A stretch of DNA of 64,000 bases from Chloroflexota bacterium (GCA_028875185.1 JAPPFH010000077.1:1-64000), one strand, 5' to 3'. Shown: positions 1-9,029, counted from the first letter of the stretch. Numbers and translations are program-made. Notes: a model not told the origin generated them from the letters alone.

Positions 1-2
1 CC

Positions 3-1232
3 ACTAACGTCTCGGCCGGCAGCATCACCAACGACAGCATCACCCTCACCTGGACCAGATCCAGCGGCGCCACCAGCTACGAAGTCCGCTACAATCCCAC
101 TATAGTTGACTTCACCAACTGGTCCGATATCGGCGATGTAGACAGCTATACCTTGACGGGGCTCACCGCCGCTAGAGCCTACGCCCTGCAAGTCCGCGCC
201 AAAAACGCCATCGGCGTTTCCAGCCATGTGACCGCCCGCGCTACCACATTAGATGGCCCAAACAAAGCCCCGCCAGATGTGACGAACCTCCGCGTCACCC
301 GCGTCACGCATAACAGCATCACCGCAAGTTGGACCAAATCCCCCGGCGCAACCAGTTATGAAGGACCAAGAAGGATCGATTCAAACGTCTGGTATAATTA
401 CGGCAATGTCGACAGCCATACTTTCACGGGTCTGCTCCCCGATACCTTTTACGAAGTACGCCAAGGATTCCGCGCCAGAAATGCCTATGGCATAAGCCAA
501 GGGCTTTTATTGCAAATTTCGGCAACTACCCTTCCCGCGCCGCCGGGCTATTACGACACTGACGACGATGATGATGAGGAGGAAGATGACAGGCCGCGGC
601 CCACTCCAGCGCCCAGTCCCACCCCCATCCGAGACACGCTCAATCACCTGCCAGCCGGCATCCAGGTCAGCAACTGGCAAGATGGCGCCCAGGGAAAGCG
701 GGTCGGTCCCGCCGGCGTGGGCAGAGCCGATGTCATCGAGCAAGGCATCCTCGACGCGGTCGATGTCTGGAGCAATGTCACGCCGGGCGTCGAAGTCTGC
801 TTCAATCAGCTGGGGCGCGTCGTTTTTCTCGACGCCGCCTACGCCCCGCGCAAGCTGTCTGATTTGCCAGCGTATTCGCGCGCTGGCATGACCTGTACGA
901 TCATCGACAGCGCCGGCACCGTCGTCTTGCTGCGCGGCGAAAGCCCGCCGCCGCAATCCAGTCAGTCGCAAAGCGCAAGCGCCGCGCCGCTGGCAACCGC
1001 CGAACCCAGCAAGCCTCACAGCCAGACGCTTCGCGGCTGCGAGGTGCGGCCCTGGGCGAATGTGAAGTTCCGCCAGAGCCCGCCCGGCGGCGAAGTCATC
1101 GGCGTGACGGCCATCCGCAAGTGGCTGCCGGCCAGCGAGAAGCGCTACGGTTATTTCAAGGTTCGCCTTTGGGGGCGCGAGGGCTGGATCAGCGGCCGCT
1201 TTGTCTACACCCGGGGCGATTGCGGCGCCTGA
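3..1232 (+). CDS. Secreted FN3-repeat protein with C-terminal SH3-like domain (5' end outside window)
   Basis: The reading frame is open from base 3 with no start, so the gene begins before the window; 409 residues are visible. Two fibronectin type III repeats occupy about residues 1-85 and 90-175 (similar 'NSIT.SWT...GATSYE' strands in both). An aspartate/glutamate run at about 184-197 and a Pro/Thr-rich linker follow, then an unrecognised domain of about 100 residues with two cysteines, and a C-terminal SH3-like domain (about the last 65 residues, with the 'GWISGRFVY' strand typical of bacterial SH3). This architecture suggests an extracellular binding or adhesion protein; no catalytic residues are seen. 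Domain calls are solid, the role is inferred. Confidence 0.8.
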   Translation, partial: TNVSAGSITNDSITLTWTRSSGATSYEVRYNPTIVDFTNWSDIGDVDSYTLTGLTAARAYALQVRAKNAIGVSSHVTARATTLDGPNKAPPDVTNLRVTRVTHNSITASWTKSPGATSYEGPRRIDSNVWYNYGNVDSHTFTGLLPDTFYEVRQGFRARNAYGISQGLLLQISATTLPAPPGYYDTDDDDDEEEDDRPRPTPAPSPTPIRDTLNHLPAGIQVSNWQDGAQGKRVGPAGVGRADVIEQGILDAVDVWSNVTPGVEVCFNQLGRVVFLDAAYAPRKLSDLPAYSRAGMTCTIIDSAGTVVLLRGESPPPQSSQSQSASAAPLATAEPSKPHSQTLRGCEVRPWANVKFRQSPPGGEVIGVTAIRKWLPASEKRYGYFKVRLWGREGWISGRFVYTRGDCGA

Positions 1233-1284
1233 ATCCGCGCCAGTCAAGCAAAAAATCCAGCCATGCCTTTTTGAAGGACATGTG

Positions 1285-1290
1285 TATAAT
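1285..1290 (+). promoter_or_regulatory. Putative -10 box for the DAHP synthase gene
   Basis: A perfect TATAAT lies 45 bases before the chosen GTG start of the DAHP synthase gene. No convincing -35 is seen 16-18 bases upstream, and the TG in front is not spaced as a proper extended -10. Only the hexamer and its position support the call. Confidence 0.35.
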
Positions 1291-1334
1291 ACGTCCCACC
1301 TGGAATTTCCTTGTCTAGCGGGAGTACAAGCGCC

Positions 1335-2426
1335 GTGTCACAGTCAAATCGCCTTCAAGAACTGCGGGAGCGGATTGACCCGATCAATCTGCAGATTCTG
1401 GAATTGCTGAATCAGCGCGCCGAGATCGCGCTTGATATCGGCAAGGTGCAGCAGGAGGTGGGCACGCGATTTTATGACCCGCAGCGCGAAGCGGAAATGC
1501 TGACCGCGCTGCAGCTTGCCAACAACGGACCTTTCAGCAACGAGACGATCAGCAAGCTCTTCCATGAAGTCTTCCGCGCCACGCTGCATCTGGAGGAGCA
1601 AGACGCGCAAGAAAAGATCCTCGTCCAACGGAAAGCCCCCGACCAGCACACAATCATTGAGTTCGCCAACGGTTTGCAACTGGGCAACGAGACCTTTGAG
1701 TTGATCGCCGGTCCCTGCGCTGTGGAAAGTTACGAGCAGATGGATACGGTTGGGGCCGCCCTGGCTGCGCGCGGCGTGAAGATGATCCGCGGCATGGGTT
1801 ACAAACCGCGCACCTCGCCCTACGACTTCCAGGGCATGGGAGAAGAGGGCTTGAAAATCGCGCGCCAGGTCGCCGACAAATATGGCTTGGTCGTCATCAG
1901 CGAAGTGCTCGATCTGTCGCTGATCCCGATGATGGATGACTATGTGGACGCCTTCTGGGTGGGCGCGCGCAATATGCAGAACAGCTTCCTGCTGCGGGCG
2001 CTGGGGCTGCAAGCGAAGCCAGTGCTGCTCAAGCGCAGCTTCGGCGCGACGCTGAAGGAATACATCTACGCCGCCGAATACATCATGGCCGGCGGCAACC
2101 AGCAGGTCATATTGATGGAGCGCGGCATCCGCACCTTCAGCGAGTGGACGCGCAACACCCTTGATATCAGCGCCGTGCCGCTGCTCAAGCAAGAGACGCA
2201 TCTGCCGGTCATCGTTGATATATCGCATTCGGCCGGGCGGCGCGATATCGCCAATCCACTGGCGCGGGTGGCGCGGGTCAGCGGCGCTGACGGGCTGATG
2301 GTCGAGGTCCATCCCAACCCGGATGTGGCGATGTCCGATGCCAAGCAGCAATTGAACCTGGATCAGTTCAACCAATTGATGGACGAGATCGAATCCATCG
2401 GCGAGCGTTACCAGCAGCCGGTTTAA
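1335..2426 (+). CDS. aroG: Bifunctional chorismate mutase / 3-deoxy-7-phosphoheptulonate (DAHP) synthase
   Basis: Catalyses the first step of the shikimate pathway (PEP + erythrose-4-phosphate to DAHP). Residues about 5-90 are an AroQ-type chorismate mutase domain ('LRERIDPINLQILELLNQR'), which in fusions of this type usually senses chorismate or prephenate for feedback control. Residues about 110-345 are the AroF/KDPG-type TIM barrel with 'IAGPCAVES', 'KPRTSPY', the 'KRSFGAT' lysine loop and 'DISHSAGRR'. A TTG 24 bases upstream would also open the frame, but the GTG at 1335 has GGGAG ten bases before it. Single gene, no aro neighbours. Family assignment is firm; regulation is known for homologues, not shown here. 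Confidence 0.93.
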   Translation: MSQSNRLQELRERIDPINLQILELLNQRAEIALDIGKVQQEVGTRFYDPQREAEMLTALQLANNGPFSNETISKLFHEVFRATLHLEEQDAQEKILVQRKAPDQHTIIEFANGLQLGNETFELIAGPCAVESYEQMDTVGAALAARGVKMIRGMGYKPRTSPYDFQGMGEEGLKIARQVADKYGLVVISEVLDLSLIPMMDDYVDAFWVGARNMQNSFLLRALGLQAKPVLLKRSFGATLKEYIYAAEYIMAGGNQQVILMERGIRTFSEWTRNTLDISAVPLLKQETHLPVIVDISHSAGRRDIANPLARVARVSGADGLMVEVHPNPDVAMSDAKQQLNLDQFNQLMDEIESIGERYQQPV

Positions 2427-2484
2427 CCGCGCAATTTCAAGGAGTGCTGAATTTCATTGATAGCGCGACAAACCCCCCATCCCC

Positions 2485-2506
2485 GAAGGTCTATGTCTAC
2501 GTGACC
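2485..2506 (+). repeat. 20-22 bp nested motif, copy 1 (variant atgtctacgtgacc)
   Basis: Interrupts the host repeat between 'atcccc' and 'ggccccttgcc'; the 43.6-kb copy reads straight through at this point. Two mismatches to the GTGTCTACGCGACC consensus. Confidence 0.65.
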
Positions 2507-2586
2507 CGGCCCCTTGCCCCCACAAGGAGGGAAGGGGAGTTTTTCAAGGAATTACGGGCTTTTGAAGTCCCTCCCTCATTTTGGGG

Positions 2587-2605
2587 TCGCGTAGACACTG
2601 ACCCG
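2587..2605 (-). repeat. 20-22 bp nested motif, copy 2
   Basis: Reads tcgcgtagacactgacccg on the + strand, the exact reverse complement of the consensus core. It lies between 'tcattttgggg' and 'tcggggaggg', where the 43.6-kb copy of the host repeat has only 'aaaatgagggaggg' joined to the C run. Confidence 0.7.
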
Positions 2606-2692
2606 TCGGGGAGGGATTTAGAGTGGGGGAAACGAGGGATATATCAACACATTCACCACACCCCGATTTCACGCAACTGAGCAAGAATCTCC

Positions 2693-2730
2693 AGCGCCTC
2701 GTATAATTTCTAGCGGGGCGCTTTTCTTTT
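2693..2730 (+). terminator. Hairpin plus T-tract, possible intrinsic terminator
   Basis: Arms agcgcctcg (2693-2701) and cggggcgct (2714-2722) pair with one mismatch around a 12-base loop, followed by ttttcttttg. The loop contains TATAAT, so the element could instead or also be a promoter for the glycosyltransferase that starts 50 bases downstream. No -35 box is apparent. Confidence 0.45.
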
Positions 2731-2779
2731 GCCGAGCGCGGCTTAGAGCCAATCGGCGAGACGAGGCATACGAATCGCT

Positions 2780-4159
2780 ATGTGGAAAAGGCTGGATCAG
2801 CGCAAACTGACGGTCGTCCTCCTCATCGCCATCGCTGCGCGTTTGGCTGCGCTGGCGCTGTTCCGCGAGCATTTCGCCTATAGCGAACCCGGCGGCGTGA
2901 TTCACGGCTCGGTCGCCTACGATGAGTACGCGCTGAACCTGCTGGAGACGGGCGTATACGGCCGCGTTGCCGGCGCCCCCGACGCTGGATTGCCGCCACT
3001 GTACAGCGCTGTTGTCGCCGCCGTATATGCCGTCTTCGGGCGCCAATACCTGGCGGTCGCCGCGCTGCATATCCTCTTCGACGCGCTGTCGATCGCGCTG
3101 CTCTACGACATCTGCCGCCGGCTCTTTCCGCGCCGCGGTCAAGAGGGCGATGTTATCGGCGCGCTGGCTGGTCTTTTCTTTGCGCTTTACCCCTATCTGA
3201 TCTTCCAAAACCTGACGCTAAACGACACGGCGTTTTGGATCCTGCTGCTGCATTTATTCGTGTGGCTGCTGATACGTTTGCGCGAACGGACCGCTACCGA
3301 CCGCGCGGCAATGGCGATCGCCGTGCTGGCGGGGCTGGCGCTGGGCATATCGGTCTTGGCGCGGGCGCTGCTGCCGCCACTGGCGCTGCTGGCGGCGCTG
3401 TGGTTCATGCTCAGACTCAGCCTCCGGGAGACGATTCTGCGGCTGCTGCCGGTGGCTGTCGTCAGTTTGCTGGTTCCGCTGCCCTGGCTGCTGCGCGCCT
3501 ACGACATTTATGGCGGCTTTGTGCCGATCGCGCTCAATAGCGGCGAGAATGTTTTTCAGGGCAACAACCCCTATGCGGCCGCCGTTTTCCGCGCTGGCTA
3601 CGATGTGCAATGGCTGGCGCCGCCCTTGGACATTCCGCCGACGGACGAGCGCCTGCGCCGCAACGCCGCTCTGGGCGAAGCCGGTTGGCGCTACCTGCGC
3701 GAAAATCCGGGGGCGGTCCCCGATCTGATGCTCGTCAAGCTGCTTGTTTATTGGAACCCGCAGGTCACGCCCCTGCGCAATCTGCGGCAAGGCGAGAAGC
3801 TGAGCGTGGATGCCGCGGGAAACATCGTCATCATCACCGGCGAAGGCTCGCAGCTTGGCGTGACCGCCGCCAACGCCGCCTATCAGGACAATAGCCTCTT
3901 CAACATCGTCGGGAGGAATCTGCACATCATCTACTTCGGCGGGCTGTGGCTTCTGGCGATCGCGGGCGCCTGGCTGCGCCGCCGCGAATGGCGGATGCTG
4001 AGCCTGCTCGTTTTCGCGCAGGTCAGTCAAACGCTCGTGTACCTGCTCTTCCATCCCTCGACGCGCTACCGCTCGCCGACCGACCCGCTGCTCTTCGTAT
4101 TTTCGGCGGCGGCAATAATGTGGGTTGTGGAACGATGGCGGGGGCGGAGAGTGAAGTGA
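2780..4159 (+). CDS. Polytopic membrane glycosyltransferase, GT39/ArnT-like
   Basis: About ten hydrophobic segments spread over 459 residues. The first transmembrane helix (about 11-28) is followed by a periplasmic loop with an acidic pair D48-E49 ('YDEYALNLLE'), the position of the catalytic acidic residue in the PMT/ArnT family, which transfers sugars from polyprenyl phosphate. A large soluble loop with 'GENVFQGNNPYAA' and 'RENPGAV' follows the central helices, as in dolichyl-phosphate-mannose-type transferases. Donor and acceptor cannot be told from sequence. It stands alone, preceded by a hairpin with a -10-like sequence. Confidence 0.75.
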   Translation: MWKRLDQRKLTVVLLIAIAARLAALALFREHFAYSEPGGVIHGSVAYDEYALNLLETGVYGRVAGAPDAGLPPLYSAVVAAVYAVFGRQYLAVAALHILFDALSIALLYDICRRLFPRRGQEGDVIGALAGLFFALYPYLIFQNLTLNDTAFWILLLHLFVWLLIRLRERTATDRAAMAIAVLAGLALGISVLARALLPPLALLAALWFMLRLSLRETILRLLPVAVVSLLVPLPWLLRAYDIYGGFVPIALNSGENVFQGNNPYAAAVFRAGYDVQWLAPPLDIPPTDERLRRNAALGEAGWRYLRENPGAVPDLMLVKLLVYWNPQVTPLRNLRQGEKLSVDAAGNIVIITGEGSQLGVTAANAAYQDNSLFNIVGRNLHIIYFGGLWLLAIAGAWLRRREWRMLSLLVFAQVSQTLVYLLFHPSTRYRSPTDPLLFVFSAAAIMWVVERWRGRRVK

Positions 4160-4265
4160 ATCGCTCCAGTCAATTGACCAAAATGAGAATACCCTGAAAA
4201 AAAGGTTGCGAGTCTCAAACACTTGTTCTATCCTTGTGCCAGACTAATGCTGCGGAAGGATTAGG

Positions 4266-5054
4266 ATGAACAGGCAGAATCCACCCAAAGGCATTGAGTG
4301 GACGCGAATAAAGACAGCCAATGGCGAGGTACTACCCGGCTACACTTGGAATCCGACCGGCGGCTGTTTCCACGGCTGCACCTGGCAAATGCCGGACGGG
4401 TCGGTCACCGAGTGCTATGCCAAGACGATCGCCGAGCGCTTCACATCCGGCTATCCAAACGGATTTGAACATCACTACTGGCGGCCGCACAGCCTGGACG
4501 CGCCGCGCAAGCTGAAGAAACCAGCCGGTATCTTCGTCGGCAGCATGGCGGACTTGTTCGGACACTGGGCGCCGGAAGAGCAGATTCGCCAAGTGCTGCA
4601 TGTGATGGAAGAAGCGCGCTGGCACACTTTCCAGACGCTGAGCAAGTTTCCGATCCGGCTGCCCGACTTCAATCCATTTCCCGAGAACGTTTGGGTTGGC
4701 GTGAGCTTGCCGGCTGGTCACTTGATGAGCGCAACCGGTGGCGCGCGGGCGCTGAAAGCCTACCTAAAACACATGAAGCAAATCAGGGCGACAGTCCGCT
4801 TCATGAGCGTCGAGCCGCTCTGGTTTGATGTGGCGCCGGTATTTGAGGAATGGCTGGAGCGGGAAGAGAAGCTGCCCTTCGAGTGGGCGATTATTGGGGC
4901 GGCGTCGAATGGGCGGCGTGTTTTCCAGCCCGAAACGAAGTGGACGGCGAGGCTCATTGAGCTACTGGATGAGCGGGACGTACCGATTTTCTTTAAGGGA
5001 AACATGGATAAAGACTTCTGGCAGGATTGGCGAGACGCATTCCCCATCGCCTAA
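4266..5054 (+). CDS. DUF5131 (phage Gp37/Gp68-type) three-Cys-motif protein
   Basis: 262 residues beginning with the family signature 'IEWT...YTWNP'. The cysteines C34, C38 and C50 ('GGCFHGC' and 'ECYA') form the three-Cys motif that gives the family its name and resembles, without exactly matching, radical-SAM cluster ligands. Further conserved blocks are 'IFVGSMADLFG', 'WVGVSLP', 'RFMSVEPLW' and 'WAIIGAASNG'. ATG at 4266 preceded by GGAAGGATTAGG. It converges on tcmP with an 11-bp gap; such pairing is the reason the partner family was named. Biochemical activity is unknown to me. Confidence 0.8.
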   Translation: MNRQNPPKGIEWTRIKTANGEVLPGYTWNPTGGCFHGCTWQMPDGSVTECYAKTIAERFTSGYPNGFEHHYWRPHSLDAPRKLKKPAGIFVGSMADLFGHWAPEEQIRQVLHVMEEARWHTFQTLSKFPIRLPDFNPFPENVWVGVSLPAGHLMSATGGARALKAYLKHMKQIRATVRFMSVEPLWFDVAPVFEEWLEREEKLPFEWAIIGAASNGRRVFQPETKWTARLIELLDERDVPIFFKGNMDKDFWQDWRDAFPIA

Positions 5055-5065
5055 CTTACTCTCTC

Positions 5066-6214
5066 TTATCGCATCAGCGATATCTCGACCTTATCGTTTC
5101 CAGGTGTCAATCCATTATGTATTTGTATCCGAGCTTTGAGATTCTCGAATTCCTTGGGAACACTAAGACTCCGCGGCCTACCACCCAGCACTGCCGTAAA
5201 CTGAGACCCTGAAAACCGTCCAAAATTATCAGCTCGCGAAGCCACCAGACCACGTAGCTCGTCTCTTACAGTCGAATCAACCTCTTCGAGTTCTACAAGA
5301 ACCGCCTGTTTGAGAGCTTTGAGTTCCCGCAGTATTTCGTCTTCGGGATTCAAATCAAAGAAGCTCATCTGCTGCCCAATGCCTGCTTCTTTTCGCTCGG
5401 CGTCCAAAGTGCGATCTCGGAGTCCTTGTGTTGCGAAACACACGTCGTTCATTACTTGCATGCCTTTTAGGCTCTTGGTCGCAAACAACAAATAGTACTT
5501 AAGGGCATCGTCAGAACTCAATATCGGGATTCTACCTACGTAGGGGAAATGCTTGATAAGCTTGTCCTCATACGCCTTTGTCAAGCGATCGCGTTTTCTT
5601 TGGGCCCCGTCATCATAGCTCGCCACGCATTTAAGCCAATAATCAGAGCTATCTTCACCGAGAATCGAGTTAAAGGTACTGTGAAGAGACTCTTCATTGC
5701 CTGTCAGCCTAGTTGCCGTCTGCGCATCAAATCGGATCAGGAGCTCAGTTTTCGCATCGCGGTGAAAAATGGGCAACAGTGCTTGCCACTCCAGTCCTTT
5801 AAGACCGATAGGATCAAGGAAAAAAAGAGTGGGTTTGTCACCAATTATGCCCAGGATCTCTGCCACATACTGGCCAAAGTCGCCGTGACGATTTGTTACG
5901 TAGTCTGAATATTGTGTTGTGCTACGTTCTAGGTTCTGAAACACGCAGTTATCTAATTCAACATTTATGCATTGAAGCGCATACTGAGCGTTTGTACGTG
6001 CCAATTCTTGGGCATGTTTTGCTGCCAGGACTGGTGACCCAATAGCATCATCTTTGGTATATTTTCCGGGACCCGCGAAACCATCAACGTAAAAGATCGA
6101 CTCCCATGACCGCATTATGGCCGACATAGCCTTCAGGTATTCTATGAGAATAGCGTGTTTCCACCGTGACCACGGCAAGAGCGATTCCTGATATTGTTTC
6201 GGATCAGTAGGCAT
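5066..6214 (-). CDS. tcmP: Three-Cys-motif partner protein TcmP
   Basis: 382 residues. The N-terminal half has 'FYVDGFAGPGKY' (about residues 41-52) and 'TLFFLDPIGLKGLEW' (about 130-144), the hallmarks of TcmP. These resemble the SAM-binding loop and the DPxx catalytic motif of Rossmann-fold methyltransferases. The C-terminal half has no recognised domain. The gene is clearly AT-richer than the P-type ATPase and glycosyltransferase around the pair, which suggests acquisition. Together with the convergent DUF5131 gene it forms a two-gene accessory unit. The family name is known; a nucleic-acid or protein modification role is inference. Confidence 0.83.
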   Translation of the reverse strand: MPTDPKQYQESLLPWSRWKHAILIEYLKAMSAIMRSWESIFYVDGFAGPGKYTKDDAIGSPVLAAKHAQELARTNAQYALQCINVELDNCVFQNLERSTTQYSDYVTNRHGDFGQYVAEILGIIGDKPTLFFLDPIGLKGLEWQALLPIFHRDAKTELLIRFDAQTATRLTGNEESLHSTFNSILGEDSSDYWLKCVASYDDGAQRKRDRLTKAYEDKLIKHFPYVGRIPILSSDDALKYYLLFATKSLKGMQVMNDVCFATQGLRDRTLDAERKEAGIGQQMSFFDLNPEDEILRELKALKQAVLVELEEVDSTVRDELRGLVASRADNFGRFSGSQFTAVLGGRPRSLSVPKEFENLKARIQIHNGLTPGNDKVEISLMR

Positions 6215-6285
6215 CTGGCATCCGTTCCTAAATCTTCAAACAAGTATGCCAACATTAGCACATTCATTCGATGCCGGCAATCCAC

Positions 6286-8730
6286 TCACTCCCGATCCGG
6301 CGCTAGCAGATCCCAGAAGCGATTGAGCAAATAGCGATGCCGCATCGCCTGCGACAGCAGCGCCATCGTCAGGGTGAATAGCGCCGCAATCGCCACGATC
6401 ATCAGCGAGCCATCACCGCCATCCCAGTGCGGCGGATCAAACTCGAAAAGCGCCGGAAAGAGGTACATCGCGATGATGGTCAGCGCCGTCAGCGCGCTGC
6501 TCAGCAGCAGGATGCGCCAGTGCTGCAGGAAGGAATCGGGGTTGTAGAGGTCGATTCCCTGGATATGCCAGGTGATCAGCATGCCGTAAAGCGCGACCAT
6601 GATCGTCATCGCCGAGCGCGTCATCGTCAAATCACCGCCGCCGCCGAACCACACGATGAGGTAGAGCAGTGTCATCACCGCCGCGCCGATGCAGCCCATG
6701 GTGACGATGTAATCCAGCACATCGCGCCGGTAATGCGCCATGAATCGCGGGCGCAGCCAGCCAAAGGCGATCAGCGTGGCCGGCAGATTGACCGTGCCGA
6801 AGGTCGCCCAACTGATCTGCACTGGCGTAATCGGGAATGGAAGCGCCATGAAAGCGATGCAGACGAAGAGCGCCACCATGAAGAAATTGCGCACCAGGAA
6901 CATCTTCATCGTGCCGAAGATGGTCTGGGTGGTCTCCTTGCCCTCGCGGAAGGCGCGCGGCAGCGTCGACATGGCGTTGTTGAGCAAGACAATATCGGCG
7001 ACATCTTTGCTGATCTGCGTGCCGTCGTTCATCACAATGGCCAAGTCGGCTTCTTTCAGCGCCGGCACATCATTGACGCCATCGCCCACCATCGAGACGT
7101 ATTCGCCGTTGCGCCGCAGCGATTCGACGATGCGCTGTTTGGTATCCGGCTCGATGCGGGCGAAGACGTGGCTCTCGCTGACGGCGCTGTCAAATTCGCC
7201 CGCTCCCATCGCATCCAGTTCGGCGCCGCTGTAGGCGCGGCTGCCGATATCCATGCCCGCGGCGGCGGCGATAGCGCGCACAGTCTCAATGTTGTCGCCC
7301 GAGATCACCTTGAGCGTCAGCCCCTCGTCGCGGAAAGCGGCCAGCGTGTCCTGGATGTCGTGGCGGATCTGGTCGCTCATGACGATCAGCGCCAGCGGCG
7401 CTACATCATAGACAGCGACGCCGGAGGCCACATCCGGTTCGCCCGCCATTTGGGCAAAAGCCAGAACGCGCATGCCATCAGCGGAAAGTGTTTCCGCCCG
7501 CTGCAATTCGGGGCTGTCGCTCGGCAGCAGGCGCTCGGGCGCGCCCAGCAACAGGGTCTTTTCCGGCAGGCGGACGGCCGCCCATTTGCGCCCGGAGGAA
7601 AAGGGAATCTCCTTCAGCTTCGGCGGGTAATCGGCGTCGACCACCACGTCATCTATGTAGCGGTCTATAGCTTGAGCCGTGTTATTCAGGTGCGCCAGAT
7701 TCTTCAAGAAGCTATGCAGATCGCTGTGGATGTCGCTGAGAGTGGCCGCTTCGATGGGAACCACTTCGCGCACGGCGAGTTTGTTTTGCGTCAGCGTGCC
7801 GGTCTTGTCGAAGCAGAGCACAGTCGCGTTCGCCAGCGACTCGACGGCGTTGACGCGCTGGATCAGCGTCTGCTGCCGGCTGATCTTGACGGCGCCGATG
7901 GTCAGCGACAAGATCGCCACCAGCACCAGCCCTTGCGGCACCAGGCTGGTGGTGAAGACGACGGCGTTGCGCACGATCTCGAGGAATTCGTTGCCTGTGC
8001 TAAAGCCGGTGACGAAGATCAGCGGCACGAATATCGCCATGATGACAACGGCGACTTCGACCGTGATATCAATTTTGATCTGGGTCGGCGTCTTGACCAG
8101 CTTATATTGCTTGGCGATGACGGACAGGCGGTTGATGTGGCTCTCGGCGCCGACCTTGGTCGCGCGCATGACGCCGGCGCCGGCGATGCAGAATGAGCCG
8201 GACAAGACCGCGTCATCGAGCGCTTTGCCGACGGCGTCCGATTCGCCAGTCAGATGCGATTCGTCCATCTCCAGCGAATCGGCTCGCAGGACGACGCCAT
8301 CGACGACCAGCCGGTCGCCCGGCTCGATTCGGATGATCTCGTCCTTCACCACGGCGCGCATCGGCACATCAATCCATTCGCCATCGCGCCGGCAGCGCAC
8401 GGTCTGTTCGACAAGCGCCGCCAATTGGTCGAGTTGACGCTTGGCGTTGAATTCCTGGATCATGCCGAAGAAGGTATTGGAGACGACGCTGAAGCCGGCG
8501 AAGAAAGCGGTGGCGTAATCGCCCAAGGCGATGACGATGATCAGCATTGACCCCAGAACGATGTTGAAGAGATTGAGCACATTCTCACGGAAGATATTCC
8601 AGTAGCTGCGGCCCACGCGCGCTTCAAAGTCGTTGGATTGGCCGCTGCGGATGCGCTCGCGTACGTCGCTCGCGCTCAACCCGGCGAGGTCTTCGCTGTC
8701 TTCGCTGGTGTGTTCATGTGTCGCTTGCAT
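6286..8730 (-). CDS. Cation-translocating P-type ATPase, CtpE-like
   Basis: 814 residues with full P-type machinery: actuator loop TGES at 161-164, phosphorylation motif DKTGTLT with D308, hinge 'MVGDGVNDVPAL', and membrane helices at about 50-95, 225-285 and six in the C-terminal third. The N-terminus ('GLSASDVRERIRSGQSND') and overall pattern resemble mycobacterial CtpE, a calcium-uptake ATPase, rather than heavy-metal pumps: no N-terminal metal-binding domains and no CPx motif. The M4 motif reads PQGL (265-268) where CtpE and calcium pumps have PEGL, so the ion may differ. Transcribed alone. Confidence 0.88.
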   Translation of the reverse strand: MQATHEHTSEDSEDLAGLSASDVRERIRSGQSNDFEARVGRSYWNIFRENVLNLFNIVLGSMLIIVIALGDYATAFFAGFSVVSNTFFGMIQEFNAKRQLDQLAALVEQTVRCRRDGEWIDVPMRAVVKDEIIRIEPGDRLVVDGVVLRADSLEMDESHLTGESDAVGKALDDAVLSGSFCIAGAGVMRATKVGAESHINRLSVIAKQYKLVKTPTQIKIDITVEVAVVIMAIFVPLIFVTGFSTGNEFLEIVRNAVVFTTSLVPQGLVLVAILSLTIGAVKISRQQTLIQRVNAVESLANATVLCFDKTGTLTQNKLAVREVVPIEAATLSDIHSDLHSFLKNLAHLNNTAQAIDRYIDDVVVDADYPPKLKEIPFSSGRKWAAVRLPEKTLLLGAPERLLPSDSPELQRAETLSADGMRVLAFAQMAGEPDVASGVAVYDVAPLALIVMSDQIRHDIQDTLAAFRDEGLTLKVISGDNIETVRAIAAAAGMDIGSRAYSGAELDAMGAGEFDSAVSESHVFARIEPDTKQRIVESLRRNGEYVSMVGDGVNDVPALKEADLAIVMNDGTQISKDVADIVLLNNAMSTLPRAFREGKETTQTIFGTMKMFLVRNFFMVALFVCIAFMALPFPITPVQISWATFGTVNLPATLIAFGWLRPRFMAHYRRDVLDYIVTMGCIGAAVMTLLYLIVWFGGGGDLTMTRSAMTIMVALYGMLITWHIQGIDLYNPDSFLQHWRILLLSSALTALTIIAMYLFPALFEFDPPHWDGGDGSLMIVAIAALFTLTMALLSQAMRHRYLLNRFWDLLAPDRE

Positions 8731-9029
8731 GGCTGGAATTGTAATGCCAAATTGAACTACGGAAGTAGAACCAAGTTAGCCATAGGAAACAGTCGGACAT
8801 ATATTGCATGAGCAGGCGAGCCACTTCGCATTGTATTCGAGATTTCATCCAAATGGCGGACATGCTCATGGCTTACTTGGAATCTCCGAGAACACAGTCG
8901 ATGAGGGCGAGAATCATAAGTTGTACGATTATCATGCGCGCGGCGTTTCGTAAAACCCGCCATGTCGTGTATTTTCTGTTATTCTCGTAAACGATAGTCG
9001 CTTACTTAGACCAGACGAGAGGATGTACC
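8731..9029. other. Divergent intergenic region, no gene seen
   Basis: 299 bases between the divergent ATPase and mannonate dehydratase genes. Short open frames here have no ribosome-binding site or family resemblance. No hairpin repeat or 20-bp motif. It presumably holds both promoters, but none stands out. Confidence 0.5.

Larger units (their letters stand above)
2471..2631. repeat. Intergenic host repeat (C-rich/G-rich) carrying two copies of the 20-bp motif
   Basis: Fills most of the 353-bp gap between the DAHP synthase and the glycosyltransferase. It starts 'aaccccccatcccc', runs through 'ccccttgcccccacaagg' and 'ccctccctcattttgggg' and ends 'gggagggatttagagtgggg'. It matches, reverse-complemented, the repeat at 43592-43710. 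Relative to that copy it has two inserts: 2485-2506 (gaaggtctatgtctacgtgacc without its last two bases is the motif) and 2587-2605 (the motif on the other strand). No coding potential. Confidence 0.8.

Noticed and set aside
6427..8196. Open frame of about 590 codons antisense to the P-type ATPase
   Set aside because: His/Arg/Gln-rich translation without domain features, opposite a fully conserved ATPase; a composition effect.
8757..8963. Possible small gene on the minus strand between the ATPase and uxuA
   Set aside because: No ribosome-binding site, no family pattern, unusual composition; kept as intergenic.
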